Below are positions 55,033 through 63,940 of a stretch of DNA of 64,000 nucleotides, piece by piece (position 1 is the stretch's first letter; every line of letters starts with the position of its first letter). The notes beneath the pieces are model-generated. The model was not told the origin of the DNA, ran no database searches, and was given only the letters and a program-made list of their open reading frames with translations. Location: contig NZ_BFBB01000003.1 of the NCBI RefSeq assembly GCF_003114855.1, positions 1 to 64,000 of the forward strand, read 5' to 3'. Source of the DNA: Leptospira ryugenii (lineage in GTDB: Bacteria > Spirochaetota > Leptospiria > Leptospirales > Leptospiraceae). Both the position numbers and the translations under genes were made by a program.

Positions 55033-57117
55033 ATGAGAAGAGTTCAATTTGTCAAAAGGATTTTTCTACTCTTTCTCATCTTGCCTCTCCTCTTGTCATG
55101 TGAGACCTGGGAAGATCTCGAATCAGAAGAAATTCTATTCCGAAAGGGCACCATGGACCTAAGCAAGGTTCCCTTTGGAGAAGATACGGTGGTTCCTTTC
55201 CAAGGAGATTGCGAACTCTACTTCAACGAACTCCACTACCCTCCCTTTCATGGGGAAAAATCCCTAACTGCCTATTTAAACTTTCAAGAATCTTGGCAGG
55301 GACAAGAAGTCTCAGGGAAAGAATTGCCAAGGCTTGCACATGTAACCATCCGTTGTTTTTTGATTGTAAACAAAGAGACCGTGGGCCAAGAACTGAGGTT
55401 TTACGTACCGGACGTAGCATCTGCCTACCGCGTGTTTGCAAACGGAGTTTTGTTAGGCGGGCAAGGGAAACCTGGTATCAATCGGTTTGATGAGGTTCCG
55501 AAAATCCAAGCAAAGTATTACACTCTCATCCCTGATTCAGAAAACATAGAAATCGTTTTTCATATTTCAAACTACCAAAATAACTTTGGAGGCTTTTGGG
55601 ACAAACCGAGCATAGGAAATAAATTTGCTCTGGACCGCCAAAGGCTGATCTCCACTGCCAGAGATTTATTTCTGTTAGGTGCTGTTTTGATTATCGGCTT
55701 TTACCATTCGGGCTTGTACTTCTACCGCAGGAAAGAAAAGTCTATTTTCTATTTTGCTATCCTTTGTTTTTTATTGGGACTTAGGATTGCCTGCACAGGA
55801 AATCGTTTTATCTTTGATCTGCTGCCTGATCTATCCTGGCAAATTGCGTTTCGATTAGAATTTTTATCCTACTATCTGGCCATTCCGGTAAGTATTCTAT
55901 TCATCGGAAATTTATTTCCCTTGGATGCAAACCATCGGCTAATCCGTTGGATTCTCTATTCTTCCTTTTTTTATGTTCTTACTTTGGTGCTTCCTGTCTC
56001 TATCTATACCATTTTATTATTTGGATTCCAATTGATCGCCTTTGTTACTATCCTTGCGGTGATTCATGTGAACTTGGGTGCCGTAAGAAATCGTAGGCCA
56101 AATGCCAGATTGTTTTTTGCAGGATTGTGCGTACTGGCAACTTGTGTTGCTAGTGACATCATTCGGCATAGCCTCAACTCTCGGGGGATCTCTTTAACTC
56201 CGTATGGACTTTTGGTATTTATTTTTTTCCAATCCCTTATACTCTCCAGTAGGATTGCCAGCGCCTTTACACGAGCGGAAGAATTGGCTGAAAGTTTGAA
56301 AATCTCTAATGAGTCTTTAGTTGCGTTAACAGAAAATTTAGAATCGATCGTTACAGACCGTACTTCACAATTGAACAGCACTTTACAAAGGCTGAAAAAA
56401 GATCTGCAACTGGCAAAAAAAATCCAGCAGAAGATTTTACCGGCTCCAGACATCCAATACCCATCTCTCTCTTATCAGTTACACTTTGAACCTCAGGATG
56501 ATGTTGGCGGAGATTTTTATGATGTTTTTGAATTGGATACGGGAATCACTAGGATCTTTTTAGCAGATGCGACTGGGCATGGAATCCAGGCAGCTTTATA
56601 TACGATGGCTATCAAATCTGAGTATGAGGCGATCAAAAAATTTGTTACAAAAACGGATGATCTAATTGGGCACCTCAACCAAAAGATACAGAATAAGTTC
56701 TCGGGTTTGAAGATAGTGTTTACCTGCTTTTTGGTCGATATCGATACCCGACTGAGCAAACTTTACTATACCTCTGCGGGACATCCTGACCAAATCTTAG
56801 ATTCTAAACAGAATGGAACTCAACTTTTGACAAGGACTGGGAATATCATTGGTCTCAAAAAAGAGCAGGAATACTCTCAGAAAATCATACCTTTCCAAAA
56901 AGGAGATAGGCTCTTTCTCTTCACAGATGGGATCGTAGAACAAAAAAATACGAATCGAGAGGAATTTGGTTTAGAACGAGTGATGGATCTCATGGCAAAA
57001 AACATAGCTAGTACCACTGACAATACAATGAAAGATATCACCTCTGCTTTAACAAACTTTAGAGGAGCGAATGCACAAGAGGATGATACCACCCTCTTGC
57101 TCTTTGAACATCTATAA
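55033..57117 (+). CDS. 7TM sensor PP2C-type (SpoIIE) phosphatase
   Basis: 694 residues. Signal or lipobox LLLSC (Cys23), an extracytoplasmic sensing region (about 30-200, with GKELPRLAHVTIRCF), seven membrane helices (about 215-400, 7TMR-DISM type), a coiled coil (about 405-450) and the PP2C/SpoIIE domain: DDVGGDFYDVF, LADATGHGIQAALY and the end QEDDTTLLLF with metal-binding aspartates. Likely dephosphorylates an anti-sigma-factor antagonist after sensing an outside signal. Confidence 0.9.
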   Translation: MRRVQFVKRIFLLFLILPLLLSCETWEDLESEEILFRKGTMDLSKVPFGEDTVVPFQGDCELYFNELHYPPFHGEKSLTAYLNFQESWQGQEVSGKELPRLAHVTIRCFLIVNKETVGQELRFYVPDVASAYRVFANGVLLGGQGKPGINRFDEVPKIQAKYYTLIPDSENIEIVFHISNYQNNFGGFWDKPSIGNKFALDRQRLISTARDLFLLGAVLIIGFYHSGLYFYRRKEKSIFYFAILCFLLGLRIACTGNRFIFDLLPDLSWQIAFRLEFLSYYLAIPVSILFIGNLFPLDANHRLIRWILYSSFFYVLTLVLPVSIYTILLFGFQLIAFVTILAVIHVNLGAVRNRRPNARLFFAGLCVLATCVASDIIRHSLNSRGISLTPYGLLVFIFFQSLILSSRIASAFTRAEELAESLKISNESLVALTENLESIVTDRTSQLNSTLQRLKKDLQLAKKIQQKILPAPDIQYPSLSYQLHFEPQDDVGGDFYDVFELDTGITRIFLADATGHGIQAALYTMAIKSEYEAIKKFVTKTDDLIGHLNQKIQNKFSGLKIVFTCFLVDIDTRLSKLYYTSAGHPDQILDSKQNGTQLLTRTGNIIGLKKEQEYSQKIIPFQKGDRLFLFTDGIVEQKNTNREEFGLERVMDLMAKNIASTTDNTMKDITSALTNFRGANAQEDDTTLLLFEHL

Positions 57118-57118
57118 A

Positions 57119-57550
57119 TTATTTTTTAATATAGAGTCTTTCCACTCCATGGCTTTCGAATTCTTTTTCATAACTTTCAATCTCAGAATCTAACTTTAAG
57201 TCCCGCTCTTCTTCTGACATTTGAGTGAGTTGGCTTTCCGAAACCTTTTTGCTCAGATCTCGCATTCCTAGTTCATAGGCCAAGTCTGACCAAAAATGAA
57301 ATTCATTGTATGGCTCAATGTAATCGTCATGCAAACTTTGGAAGACTTCCTCAGACAATGTTAGTAACTGGTCTTCTCCTTTTTCAATCGGCGCCTCTGG
57401 AGCTACCTTTTTGATTTTTTGGAAGATACTTTGGCAAAATTCATCAACTCCAGGATCACTTTCATCGTGAACGGAATTGACGATCCACTCGTAAACAGAG
57501 ACTGCCTCTAGTAGTTGGTGGATTTCTTTTTCATTTAAATCTAATTGCAT
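57119..57550 (-). CDS. Hypothetical acidic protein
   Basis: 143 residues, acidic and helical (LNEKEIHQLLEAVSVYEWIVNSVHDESD). No signal. Ends one base from the convergent phosphatase gene; upstream neighbour on the same strand is a lipoprotein gene 16 bases away. Family not recognised. Confidence 0.55.
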   Translation of the reverse strand: MQLDLNEKEIHQLLEAVSVYEWIVNSVHDESDPGVDEFCQSIFQKIKKVAPEAPIEKGEDQLLTLSEEVFQSLHDDYIEPYNEFHFWSDLAYELGMRDLSKKVSESQLTQMSEEERDLKLDSEIESYEKEFESHGVERLYIKK

Positions 57551-57565
57551 ATATGTTTCCTTGCC

Positions 57566-57910
57566 TCAATCATACACCTCTCCCACTAGCTCAGTGACAA
57601 CTGGAGTAAGCACAAGCGAAATGGGAGGAAGGAGAAGAGCCCACTTAGTGGTTTCTTTTTGAATGAGTCGAAATTTTGAGCCTTTGTTCTTTTTAGCGAT
57701 TTCAGAGAATGATTCCAATGCCTCTGGAAATTCGGCATTTCGTCTGAGTGGGAAGAACACAAAAACATTTAGGCCATAGGAAGTTGTCCGAAGGTAATGA
57801 TCGGGTTTCTCTGTTACGGCGGGCATAGCGTTGAATTTAGTTGCCTTTTCACTCGATACGCAGCTGGAAAAAAAAAGCAGAATGCAAAGTAAAAAACTAG
57901 ATTGTTTCAT
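57566..57910 (-). CDS. Small hypothetical lipoprotein
   Basis: 114 residues from ATG 57910; the frame to 58081 lies over the opposite gene and lacks support. Lipobox FFSSC (Cys17). The mature part has SYGLNVFVFFPLRRNAEFPEALESF and a hydrophobic end (LLPPISLVLTPVVTELVG). Confidence 0.6.
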   Translation of the reverse strand: MKQSSFLLCILLFFSSCVSSEKATKFNAMPAVTEKPDHYLRTTSYGLNVFVFFPLRRNAEFPEALESFSEIAKKNKGSKFRLIQKETTKWALLLPPISLVLTPVVTELVGEVYD

Positions 57911-57994
57911 ATTCCAAGTATAGATATGAGAAAAATCCAAACAAGTATTTTCTTTCTTTAAAATTAGTAAAACTTTTGTTTGGTGAGGAATCAA

Positions 57995-58516
57995 TTGAAG
58001 CAAGTATATTTGGCTGGTCCACAGGTATTTCTTCCTGATGCCCAAGCCTACTTTGCTCGGGCAAAACAGATCTGCAAACAATACTCTTTGAACGCTGTTT
58101 GTCCTTTTGATGGAAATCCAAGTGAAGAGATAGGTTTGCAGAAGGCAAGGTGGATATTTGAAAACAACTGTCGTTTGATCGATGCTTCAGATCTCATCAT
58201 TGCCGATCTCACCCAATTTCGCGGTGCCCTTGTGGATGATGGTACTTCATTCGAGATAGGGTATGCCTTTCATTCTGGAAAAACCATTTATGGCTTTGCT
58301 AAATTGCTTAGACCTTTGCTCCAAATGGTTCCACGAAAGATAGCCACAAAACCCCATGCATCTGGCTACGAAATTGACCAAGATGGATTTTTGGTGAATG
58401 AGGATTTCGGGAATTCTGTGAATTTGATGATTGAGATGGCGATCTATGGATCTGGCGGAAAGCTTGTTGAGGGAAACTTAGAGATTTTGTTGGATAGGAT
58501 TAGAGCGGAAAACTAA
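57995..58516 (+). CDS. Nucleoside 2-deoxyribosyltransferase
   Basis: 173 residues from TTG 57995 (GAGGAA 4 bases upstream; TTG 57980 is an alternative). KQVYLAGPQVF and DLIIADLTQFRGALVDDGTSFEIGYAFHSGKTIYGF are the family's substrate and catalytic (Glu in FEIG) regions. Exchanges bases on deoxyribosides for salvage. Overlaps the convergent ankyrin gene end by 17 bases. Confidence 0.88.
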   Translation: MKQVYLAGPQVFLPDAQAYFARAKQICKQYSLNAVCPFDGNPSEEIGLQKARWIFENNCRLIDASDLIIADLTQFRGALVDDGTSFEIGYAFHSGKTIYGFAKLLRPLLQMVPRKIATKPHASGYEIDQDGFLVNEDFGNSVNLMIEMAIYGSGGKLVEGNLEILLDRIRAEN

Positions 58517-59222
58517 AGCTGCGAAGTAGATCTACGATCTCACTATGACCATTGTTGGCTGCTAACATCAAGGCCTTTTGGTATTCGAGTCCTCCAAAGT
58601 CAAAACCTTCATGGACAAGGAGTTTTGCGATATCAAGGTTACCTACTGAGGTTGCAATGAGAAGGGCTGTTCGATCAGCCTCTGACTCCGCTTGGTGTGA
58701 TTTGATCTTTTGCGAGACGATGCTCTGTACAATGGCCGTGTGCCCATTGGTAGATGCCCAAAGCAAGGCGGTCCAGCCCAAGGAATCCTGGATATTCAAA
58801 TCGGCTCCCCTAGCAATGAGGAGATTGGCGATTTCCTGCAAGCCATCGGAACTTGCCTGGATCAGTGCCGTATCACCATCTACTTTTTGGAGGTCAGGAT
58901 TTGCTTTATTATCCAAGAGCATTTGGACCAGATCCCTACGGTTGCAGGCAACCGCATAGTGAAGAGGAGTTGCGTCATCTTGGTATTCTTGGATGTTTGG
59001 GTCCATACCCGATGTTAGCAAACATTCACAGAGCTCTAAATTTTGGTATTTCACTGCAAAATGTAAGGCAGACCAACCATGGATTCCCAAGTCAGGGAAT
59101 TGCAAACGTTCCCAAGAACCCACGGAGACCTTTCTAAATTTTAACAGTTCGTCACGATTTCCGGTTTCTAAAATTTTACGGAGGGTTTCTGCCTCCGTTT
59201 GTTTGATTCCGTTTTCAATCAC
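58500..59222 (-). CDS. Ankyrin repeat protein
   Basis: 240 residues, GTG start 59222 overlapping the YegP stop. About six ANK repeats from residue 35: GWSALHFAVKYQNLELCECLLTSG, TPLHYAVACNRRDLVQMLLDNKA, TALIQASSDGLQEIANLLIARGAD, TALLWASTNGHTAIVQSIV and so on. Cytoplasmic protein-protein contact; partners unknown. Confidence 0.88.
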   Translation of the reverse strand: MIENGIKQTEAETLRKILETGNRDELLKFRKVSVGSWERLQFPDLGIHGWSALHFAVKYQNLELCECLLTSGMDPNIQEYQDDATPLHYAVACNRRDLVQMLLDNKANPDLQKVDGDTALIQASSDGLQEIANLLIARGADLNIQDSLGWTALLWASTNGHTAIVQSIVSQKIKSHQAESEADRTALLIATSVGNLDIAKLLVHEGFDFGGLEYQKALMLAANNGHSEIVDLLRSFSFPL

Positions 59223-59400
59223 CAGAGAGCTCTTCTACCTTCGCATCTGCCGCATTTTTTTTCACGGACTCAATGCCTTGCAAACAAGCTTGTTTGGAAG
59301 AATAACCTTCGCTCGAAGCGATCACTTCCCCATTCCCTGCCTTAAGTCGAAACCGATACTCACCCTTTTTGTCTTGGTACACTTCAAATTTTGCTGCCAT
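59215..59400 (-). CDS. YegP/DUF1508 family protein
   Basis: 61 residues from ATG 59400. KFEVYQDKKGEYRFRLKAGNGEVIASSEGYSSKQACLQGIESVKKNA is one full copy of the DUF1508 beta-beta-alpha unit. Function poorly known. Coupled by an 8-base overlap to the ankyrin gene. Confidence 0.85.
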   Translation of the reverse strand: MAAKFEVYQDKKGEYRFRLKAGNGEVIASSEGYSSKQACLQGIESVKKNAADAKVEELSGD

Positions 59401-59529
59401 GGATACCCCCAGTGCCCAAGCGTAGACGTTAGATTGGCGCAATTCAAGCAGAAAAAGTCCTAGGGGATTTCCACATTGGGAAGAAAGTACTCATGGATTT
59501 AGAATCAAAACAAGACTATACTAAATAGT

Positions 59530-59887
59530 ATGAAACTTCTGTTGATAGCACTTGCGTTTTTTGCCACTCTCATACAATGCCGTACTGCATCCGAGAGAGA
59601 GGTCATCCAACATGACCCCTTTCTTCCCGAAAGCCAAGTCCGAGCAAAGTCCATAGGTCCAAGGGAATCTTCCATAGCCATTGGCGCCTATCCCTACTAT
59701 GCAGAGGATCCTTTTTTATTTTACCAAGTTCAGCACGGACAAGGAAGTTTCCAGGGACGATCGCTACGGGAATATACCCTTCGCGAAAAACTGCAAAATC
59801 GTTCCCAAGAAGGGCGGTCTCACCAAACAACCGCTAACCCAATTCCAATTGGAAGTATTTTTCAAGGCCGATAGCCATAAATTTTAA
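59530..59887 (+). pseudogene. Small lipoprotein gene with a frameshift in a T-run
   Basis: From ATG 59530: signal with lipobox LIQC (Cys17) and about 62 residues of protein-like sequence to AYPYYAEDPF. At six T's (59712-59717) the sensible frame changes: the next frame reads FTKFSTDKEVSRDDRYGNIPF and QFQLEVFFKADS to a TAA at 59885-59887, whereas the original frame becomes Arg/Gln-rich and ends at 59874. Removing one T would give one protein of about 118 residues. It may be a real mutation, slippage or a base-call error. Confidence 0.5.
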
Positions 59888-59941
59888 ATGTGGTGCTAGA
59901 TTTGGATTGCCTTCTTGCTTTCGGTTTGGGAGCATAAACAC

Positions 59942-60196
59942 ATGCCAGAGGGATCATCACTACGCTATTTAGAAACAAGCCAGATCATACCATCGAAGGG
60001 TATGTCCTATACCATGTATGAAATTGAAGGACAAGATACCATTTTAAGGATGTTGACATTCATTCCTGACAATGATGAGATTCACATTTACCCAAAACCT
60101 CCTGTAAAAAAACTCTATAAGCCTGAACTATGTAAGAAAGTGGAAGAAAATGAATTTTTAGGACTTTGGCAGATGGGAGAAGAGAAGAAAAAATGA
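59942..60196 (+). CDS. Small hypothetical protein
   Basis: 84 residues from ATG 59942 with GGGAG 9 bases upstream. Sequence MPEGSSLRYLETSQIIPSKG and MLTFIPDNDEIHIYPKPPVKKLY; no known motif. It lies in the same frame as the second half of the broken lipoprotein gene and could once have been part of it. Confidence 0.45.
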   Translation: MPEGSSLRYLETSQIIPSKGMSYTMYEIEGQDTILRMLTFIPDNDEIHIYPKPPVKKLYKPELCKKVEENEFLGLWQMGEEKKK

Positions 60197-60205
60197 AGGT
60201 AACCT

Positions 60206-60278
<73 letters not shown>

Positions 60279-60290
60279 GCGGTTAAAGCC

Positions 60291-60318
60291 AAGGTAAGAA
60301 AAGGGCTTCCATTGTCAA
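60291..60318 (-). promoter_or_regulatory. Probable promoter of tRNA-Phe
   Basis: On the minus strand a perfect -35 TTGACA (60313-60318), 16-base spacer, and a poor -10 TACCTT (60291-60296), placing the start near 60284, just before the tRNA. Confidence 0.4.
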
Positions 60319-60351
60319 CGATCCTTTCATAAATTATTCTGGAATCACGGT

Positions 60352-61290
60352 ATGAACAAAAACAGCTTTCGATTTTCTATCCTCTTCGGGTTAAGTCTTA
60401 CATTTTTTAATTGCGCATCCCTACTCCACAAAACAGGACTTACATGGGAGCGCTCGCGCTCGGACCTTTCCAAACAAAGTCTTCAAGTGGGCGAATTCAA
60501 ATGGGTCTATTTAGAGGGTGGCGAAGGAAAGGAAACCATTCTCACCATACATGGATTTGGTGGTGACAAGGATCACTGGACTCGGTTTGTAAGGACTCTC
60601 TCTGACGATTATCGTATCATTTCACCAGACCTACCGGGATTTGGGGAAAATGACCGTCTACCCAACCAATCCTATGATATCAAACACCAAGTAGAGCGTT
60701 TGCATGAATTTGTGAAATCCTTAGGGCTTAAATCCTTCCATATCGTAGGGAATTCGATGGGGGGAGCTATTGCTGGCTACTATGCAGCGACTTACCCAGA
60801 AGATGTATTGAGTTTAACATTAATCAATACAGCAGGCGTGAAAAGTCCGGTACCAAGTGAACTAGCAAACCTCCTCCAAGCAGGCAAACCCAACCCCTTG
60901 TTAGTCGGTTCAGTAGAGGACTTTGACCGTCTTCTTGCCTTCAGCTTTGTAAAACCACCCTACATTCCTGGACCCTTAAAAACGTACTTCACAAATAGGG
61001 CGATCCAAAATAGAGATTGGAACGAAGGGATTTTCACTCAAATACGAAAGGATCCTTTTCTTCTAGAAAGTGTGTTGAATAAAATCAAAGCACCAACCTG
61101 TATCATCTGGGGAAAGGAAGACCGAATTATCCATGTTTCTTCTACAGAAGTTTTGGTAAAAAAAATTAAGTCCAAACAACAGTTAATCATCTTACCCGAA
61201 ATGGGCCATGCGCCTATGATTGAATCTCCCAGGGAGGTCGCCGAACATTGGCTAAAATGGCAATCTAACATAGCTCATTCCTCCCCCTAA
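60352..61290 (+). CDS. Alpha/beta hydrolase lipoprotein
   Basis: 312 residues. Lipobox FFNC (Cys21). Oxyanion HGFGGDKDHW (67-76), nucleophile Ser135 in VGNSMGGA, Asp in WGKEDRIIHVSS and His in EMGHAPMIE complete the triad. Esterase or lipase-like, probably facing the periplasm. A terminator overlaps its stop. Confidence 0.88.
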   Translation: MNKNSFRFSILFGLSLTFFNCASLLHKTGLTWERSRSDLSKQSLQVGEFKWVYLEGGEGKETILTIHGFGGDKDHWTRFVRTLSDDYRIISPDLPGFGENDRLPNQSYDIKHQVERLHEFVKSLGLKSFHIVGNSMGGAIAGYYAATYPEDVLSLTLINTAGVKSPVPSELANLLQAGKPNPLLVGSVEDFDRLLAFSFVKPPYIPGPLKTYFTNRAIQNRDWNEGIFTQIRKDPFLLESVLNKIKAPTCIIWGKEDRIIHVSSTEVLVKKIKSKQQLIILPEMGHAPMIESPREVAEHWLKWQSNIAHSSP

Positions 61291-61317
61291 TGCTTCAAAA
61301 AATTGAGCATTTTTTTT
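61289..61317 (+). terminator. Rho-independent terminator
   Basis: AATGCTTCAA / TTGAGCATT stem (one bulged T) with an AAAA loop and an eight-T tail; includes the last base of the hydrolase stop codon. Confidence 0.8.
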
Positions 61318-61372
61318 AAGATCGGTTTAAAAAAAACTTGTACTTTGGCTTAGAAAAAATGTTATAAGCCTC

Positions 61373-61999
61373 ATGGCTTATGCAGAGGACAGAGTTTACT
61401 TGATCGGGATTACGGGTAGCATTGGCTCCGGTAAATCTACGGTTGCAAAACTCTTTGAGTCCTTTGGAGCATTCAGGATCAGCTCTGATGAAATCGCCAA
61501 AGGGTTTACGGACCCTGATTCTCCGATAAAAGGCGAACTTCGCGCTATTTTTGGTAGCGAGATCTTTGATTCCTTGGGTAATCCAATCAAACAAAAGATC
61601 GCGGACTTAGCCTTCTCAGACCCAAACCTACTTTCTAAACTCAACGAATTGATACACCCCTTGGTCCGAAAGGAATTTAAACGGAAAATCCAAAGCCTAG
61701 AGAGAGAAAGTCTCGTTGCCTGGGAAGTGCCTCTCCTCTTTGAAACGGATGCTCATACACTCTGCGATTTTACTGTTTGTGTCTACACAAGCCCTGAGAT
61801 TGCACAAGAGCGGGCCATCCAGAGAGGCGGAATGACAAGGGAAGACTACGAGAAAAGAAAGGCTACCCAATTGCCAATTGAGGAGAAAAAGGCTCTCTCC
61901 CAATTTTCCATTCCGAACGATAATTCTATAGAGGACCTAAAAAAATCCTCATGGTTAGTATTCCAAGAAATAAAAAACAAAACTAAGGTTAGCTTATGA
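61373..61999 (+). CDS. coaE: Dephospho-CoA kinase
   Basis: 208 residues. P-loop GSIGSGKST (15-23), FRISSDEIAKGF, and WEVPLLFET with the substrate-binding region, then QRGGMTREDYEKR. Last step of coenzyme A synthesis. Overlaps the SPOR gene by four bases (ATGA). Confidence 0.93.
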   Translation: MAYAEDRVYLIGITGSIGSGKSTVAKLFESFGAFRISSDEIAKGFTDPDSPIKGELRAIFGSEIFDSLGNPIKQKIADLAFSDPNLLSKLNELIHPLVRKEFKRKIQSLERESLVAWEVPLLFETDAHTLCDFTVCVYTSPEIAQERAIQRGGMTREDYEKRKATQLPIEEKKALSQFSIPNDNSIEDLKKSSWLVFQEIKNKTKVSL

Positions 62000-62727
62000 A
62001 AGAACGTGTATTTTATGTCATCAATTTAGATAAACAAAGGATAGGGATCCTTTCTCTCTTTCTATTCGCACTGTTTTTCTCGGTATTTTTCTTGGGAGTA
62101 TCGGTAGGTAAAGGCCGCCAAGAGATCTCAGCAAGTACACTTCCCCCACAGGAAAATGTAGAATTGCCCAAACAAGAAAACCTTGCTTTGGCTAGCCAGA
62201 ACCAAACCAACCGAACAGAAGAGATGGTCGTTTCCAATCCGAAATCCAATGTGAGTATGGAAGTGCCCTTGGCGGATGTAAACCAGGGCCAAACAAACAC
62301 AAACCCTTATTATGCGGAGACCTCCACAGCCAAAGACGAAGAGGAAGAAGCCAAGAGCCATGTCATTGATTTGAACAAACAGTCTGTTTCCAGAAAGGAA
62401 ACGAGCCACAAAAAGAAAGAAGTAGCTCTGAAGAATGTAGCTCCCAAAAAGGAAAAAAAGGCAATTGCACCAGAAGCCGAGGCTAAACAAAAACTATATA
62501 CTCTACAATTGGGCGCTTTCGGACAAAGAGAAGCCGCGGAGTCTCTTCTCACGAAAGTTAACCAAAGCTCAACAAAAGCGAAGGCCTTCATAGTCTTTAA
62601 AAACGGATACTTTGTTGTTCAAATGGGCAAAACTTCGGATAAGGATTCTTTGAAAAAAATCCAACAAAAACTACCACTAGATGTCCGAGGGAAGTCGATG
62701 GTAGTTTCGTTCATACCTCTGCATTAA
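61996..62727 (+). CDS. SPOR-domain membrane protein
   Basis: 243 residues. One membrane helix (RIGILSLFLFALFFSVFFLGVSVG, 14-37), a long charged linker with Lys/Glu-rich stretches, and a C-terminal SPOR domain (165-243: LYTLQLGAFGQREAAESLLTKVNQ, AFIVFKNGYFVVQMGKTSDKDS). SPOR domains bind denuded septal peptidoglycan, so a division or cell-wall role is likely. Translationally coupled to coaE. Confidence 0.85.
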   Translation: MKERVFYVINLDKQRIGILSLFLFALFFSVFFLGVSVGKGRQEISASTLPPQENVELPKQENLALASQNQTNRTEEMVVSNPKSNVSMEVPLADVNQGQTNTNPYYAETSTAKDEEEEAKSHVIDLNKQSVSRKETSHKKKEVALKNVAPKKEKKAIAPEAEAKQKLYTLQLGAFGQREAAESLLTKVNQSSTKAKAFIVFKNGYFVVQMGKTSDKDSLKKIQQKLPLDVRGKSMVVSFIPLH

Positions 62728-62887
62728 AATAGCTCTTTCCTACATATAGCAACCTTGGCATTCGGGTTTTTCTCTGCGAGACTTCGCAAAGAAAGACCCT
62801 TTCTTTTTCTCCGAGGGCTCTCAAGCGTTCCTTGAAAAACAGAATAGACAAGGGACATGATTTTGAAATCCTGCCTATAAAGCATTT

Positions 62888-62969
62888 GCGGGCGTGGCGA
62901 AATTGGCAGACGCACCAGATTTAGGTTCTGGCGCCGTGAGGCGTGGGGGTTCAAGTCCCTCCGCCCGCA
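62888..62969 (+). tRNA. tRNA-Leu (UAG)
   Basis: 82 nt: acceptor GCGGGCG / CGCCCGC with A discriminator, D-arm GGCGAAATTGGCAGACGC, anticodon stem CCAGA/TCTGG with loop TTTAGGT (anticodon TAG), long variable arm GCGCCGTGAGGCGT typical of class II, T-arm GGGGTTCAAGTCCC. CCA not encoded. Confidence 0.95.
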
Positions 62970-63015
62970 GTTCTTATGCGAGACCAAGGTTCTTTAACCC
63001 CACCAGAAAAAAAGA

Positions 63016-63204
63016 TTAACCTACCTTACTTAACTTTCCTTTTTGACTAGGTTGATTAGAAGGCGTTAACCCAAGAAATTGCTTCACTGCCAAACGGATT
63101 ACTTTAGATCTATCCATTTCATGCAATGCGGCATATTTATCAATTTCAGAGACAATTTTCTGTTCAAACTTGGCTCCGATTTGAGTATCTTTGGTAACAG
63201 CCAC
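63016..63204 (-). CDS. Ribbon-helix-helix DNA-binding protein
   Basis: 62 residues from GTG 63204, preceded by a perfect AGGAGG ribosome site that rules out the longer frame. KFEQKIVSEIDKYAALHEMDRSKVIRLAVKQFLGL is a CopG/MetJ-type RHH unit. No toxin gene is directly downstream on this strand. Probably autoregulatory. 319 bases separate it from the next gene. Confidence 0.75.
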   Translation of the reverse strand: MAVTKDTQIGAKFEQKIVSEIDKYAALHEMDRSKVIRLAVKQFLGLTPSNQPSQKGKLSKVG

Positions 63205-63305
63205 GATTTTACCTCCTTTTAGGATAGATACATAATGAAACATAACAAGAAAAAATGCAATTAAAAATGTTAAACTTTTATAATCTTTTTACTTTTTTTT
63301 TAAAC

Positions 63306-63321
63306 ATGTCGTCATGTCGTC
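63306..63321. repeat. Tandem octamer, possible RHH operator
   Basis: ATGTCGTC occurs twice head to tail and is followed by ATTTT. It lies in the 319-base gene-free stretch (63205-63523) about 100 bases ahead of the RHH gene start; RHH repressors often bind short direct repeats. Otherwise this stretch shows only A/T tracts and no other element. Confidence 0.25.
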
Positions 63322-63523
63322 ATTTTAGCAAAATTGGCCAGATTCAAAAAAAACCAATCCGGGAGCATTCTCCCCCTACCCAGAAGTGGTGGAGAAATTT
63401 CGAATCCTGAAAGGGGAAAATCGTTTTTTTGTAGACGTTAGTTGAAGGGATTCGATTCTTATCTTAACAATTTTGCAAATTAGATATTAATGTTATCGAG
63501 ATTAAGGATCATAGTTAAATCCA

Positions 63524-63940
63524 ATGAAGGATGATTCAGTTTTTAGGCTGATGGTTTCCTGTGAAGATGGCTATCCCTTAACTGGTGAACGCCTAGGGGA
63601 ACTAGGGGTAAGAATAAGTATAAATGGTGAAAATCAAAACAATGAAAAAAATGTAGATATTGACGTTTCCTTGGATGGAAGGGTATTTCCGAACACTGGA
63701 GGAATGTCCGTTTCGGAAGTCAGGAATCTCAGACATATGGAAGAAAAAAGAAATTTTGGTGGAAAATTACTAACTTACTTTTACATTAAGACGAAATTGT
63801 TAGAAAACGAACTCTTGACAAGAATCTCGAAAAAAAACGGTTCGGGCATTCTGGTTTGCCCCACGAAAGAAATGGAATACCAATCATATAAAAATGCATT
63901 AGAGAGCACTAGATTATTTTGGTCTAATAAACATGAATGA
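63524..63940 (+). CDS. Possible Tse2-like ADP-ribosyltransferase toxin
   Basis: 138 residues without signal peptide. The central DGRVFPNTGGMSVS (51-64) resembles the DGxxxPxTGGxSVF loop of the type VI effector Tse2, whose fold is an ADP-ribosyltransferase-like one; FRLMVS near the start and the C-terminal part fit poorly or cannot be judged. If right, this is a small cytotoxic domain, free-standing and not fused to a secretion part. The next gene overlaps its stop by 8 bases, as in toxin-immunity pairs. Based on a short motif only. Confidence 0.4.
   Translation: MKDDSVFRLMVSCEDGYPLTGERLGELGVRISINGENQNNEKNVDIDVSLDGRVFPNTGGMSVSEVRNLRHMEEKRNFGGKLLTYFYIKTKLLENELLTRISKKNGSGILVCPTKEMEYQSYKNALESTRLFWSNKHE

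Noticed and set aside
59681..59887. Independent gene in the second frame
   Set aside because: No ribosome site and no start-like N-terminus; better explained as the frameshifted end of the lipoprotein gene.
63016..63204. Classic RHH toxin-antitoxin module
   Set aside because: No toxin gene follows on the same strand within the window; kept only as a DNA-binding protein.
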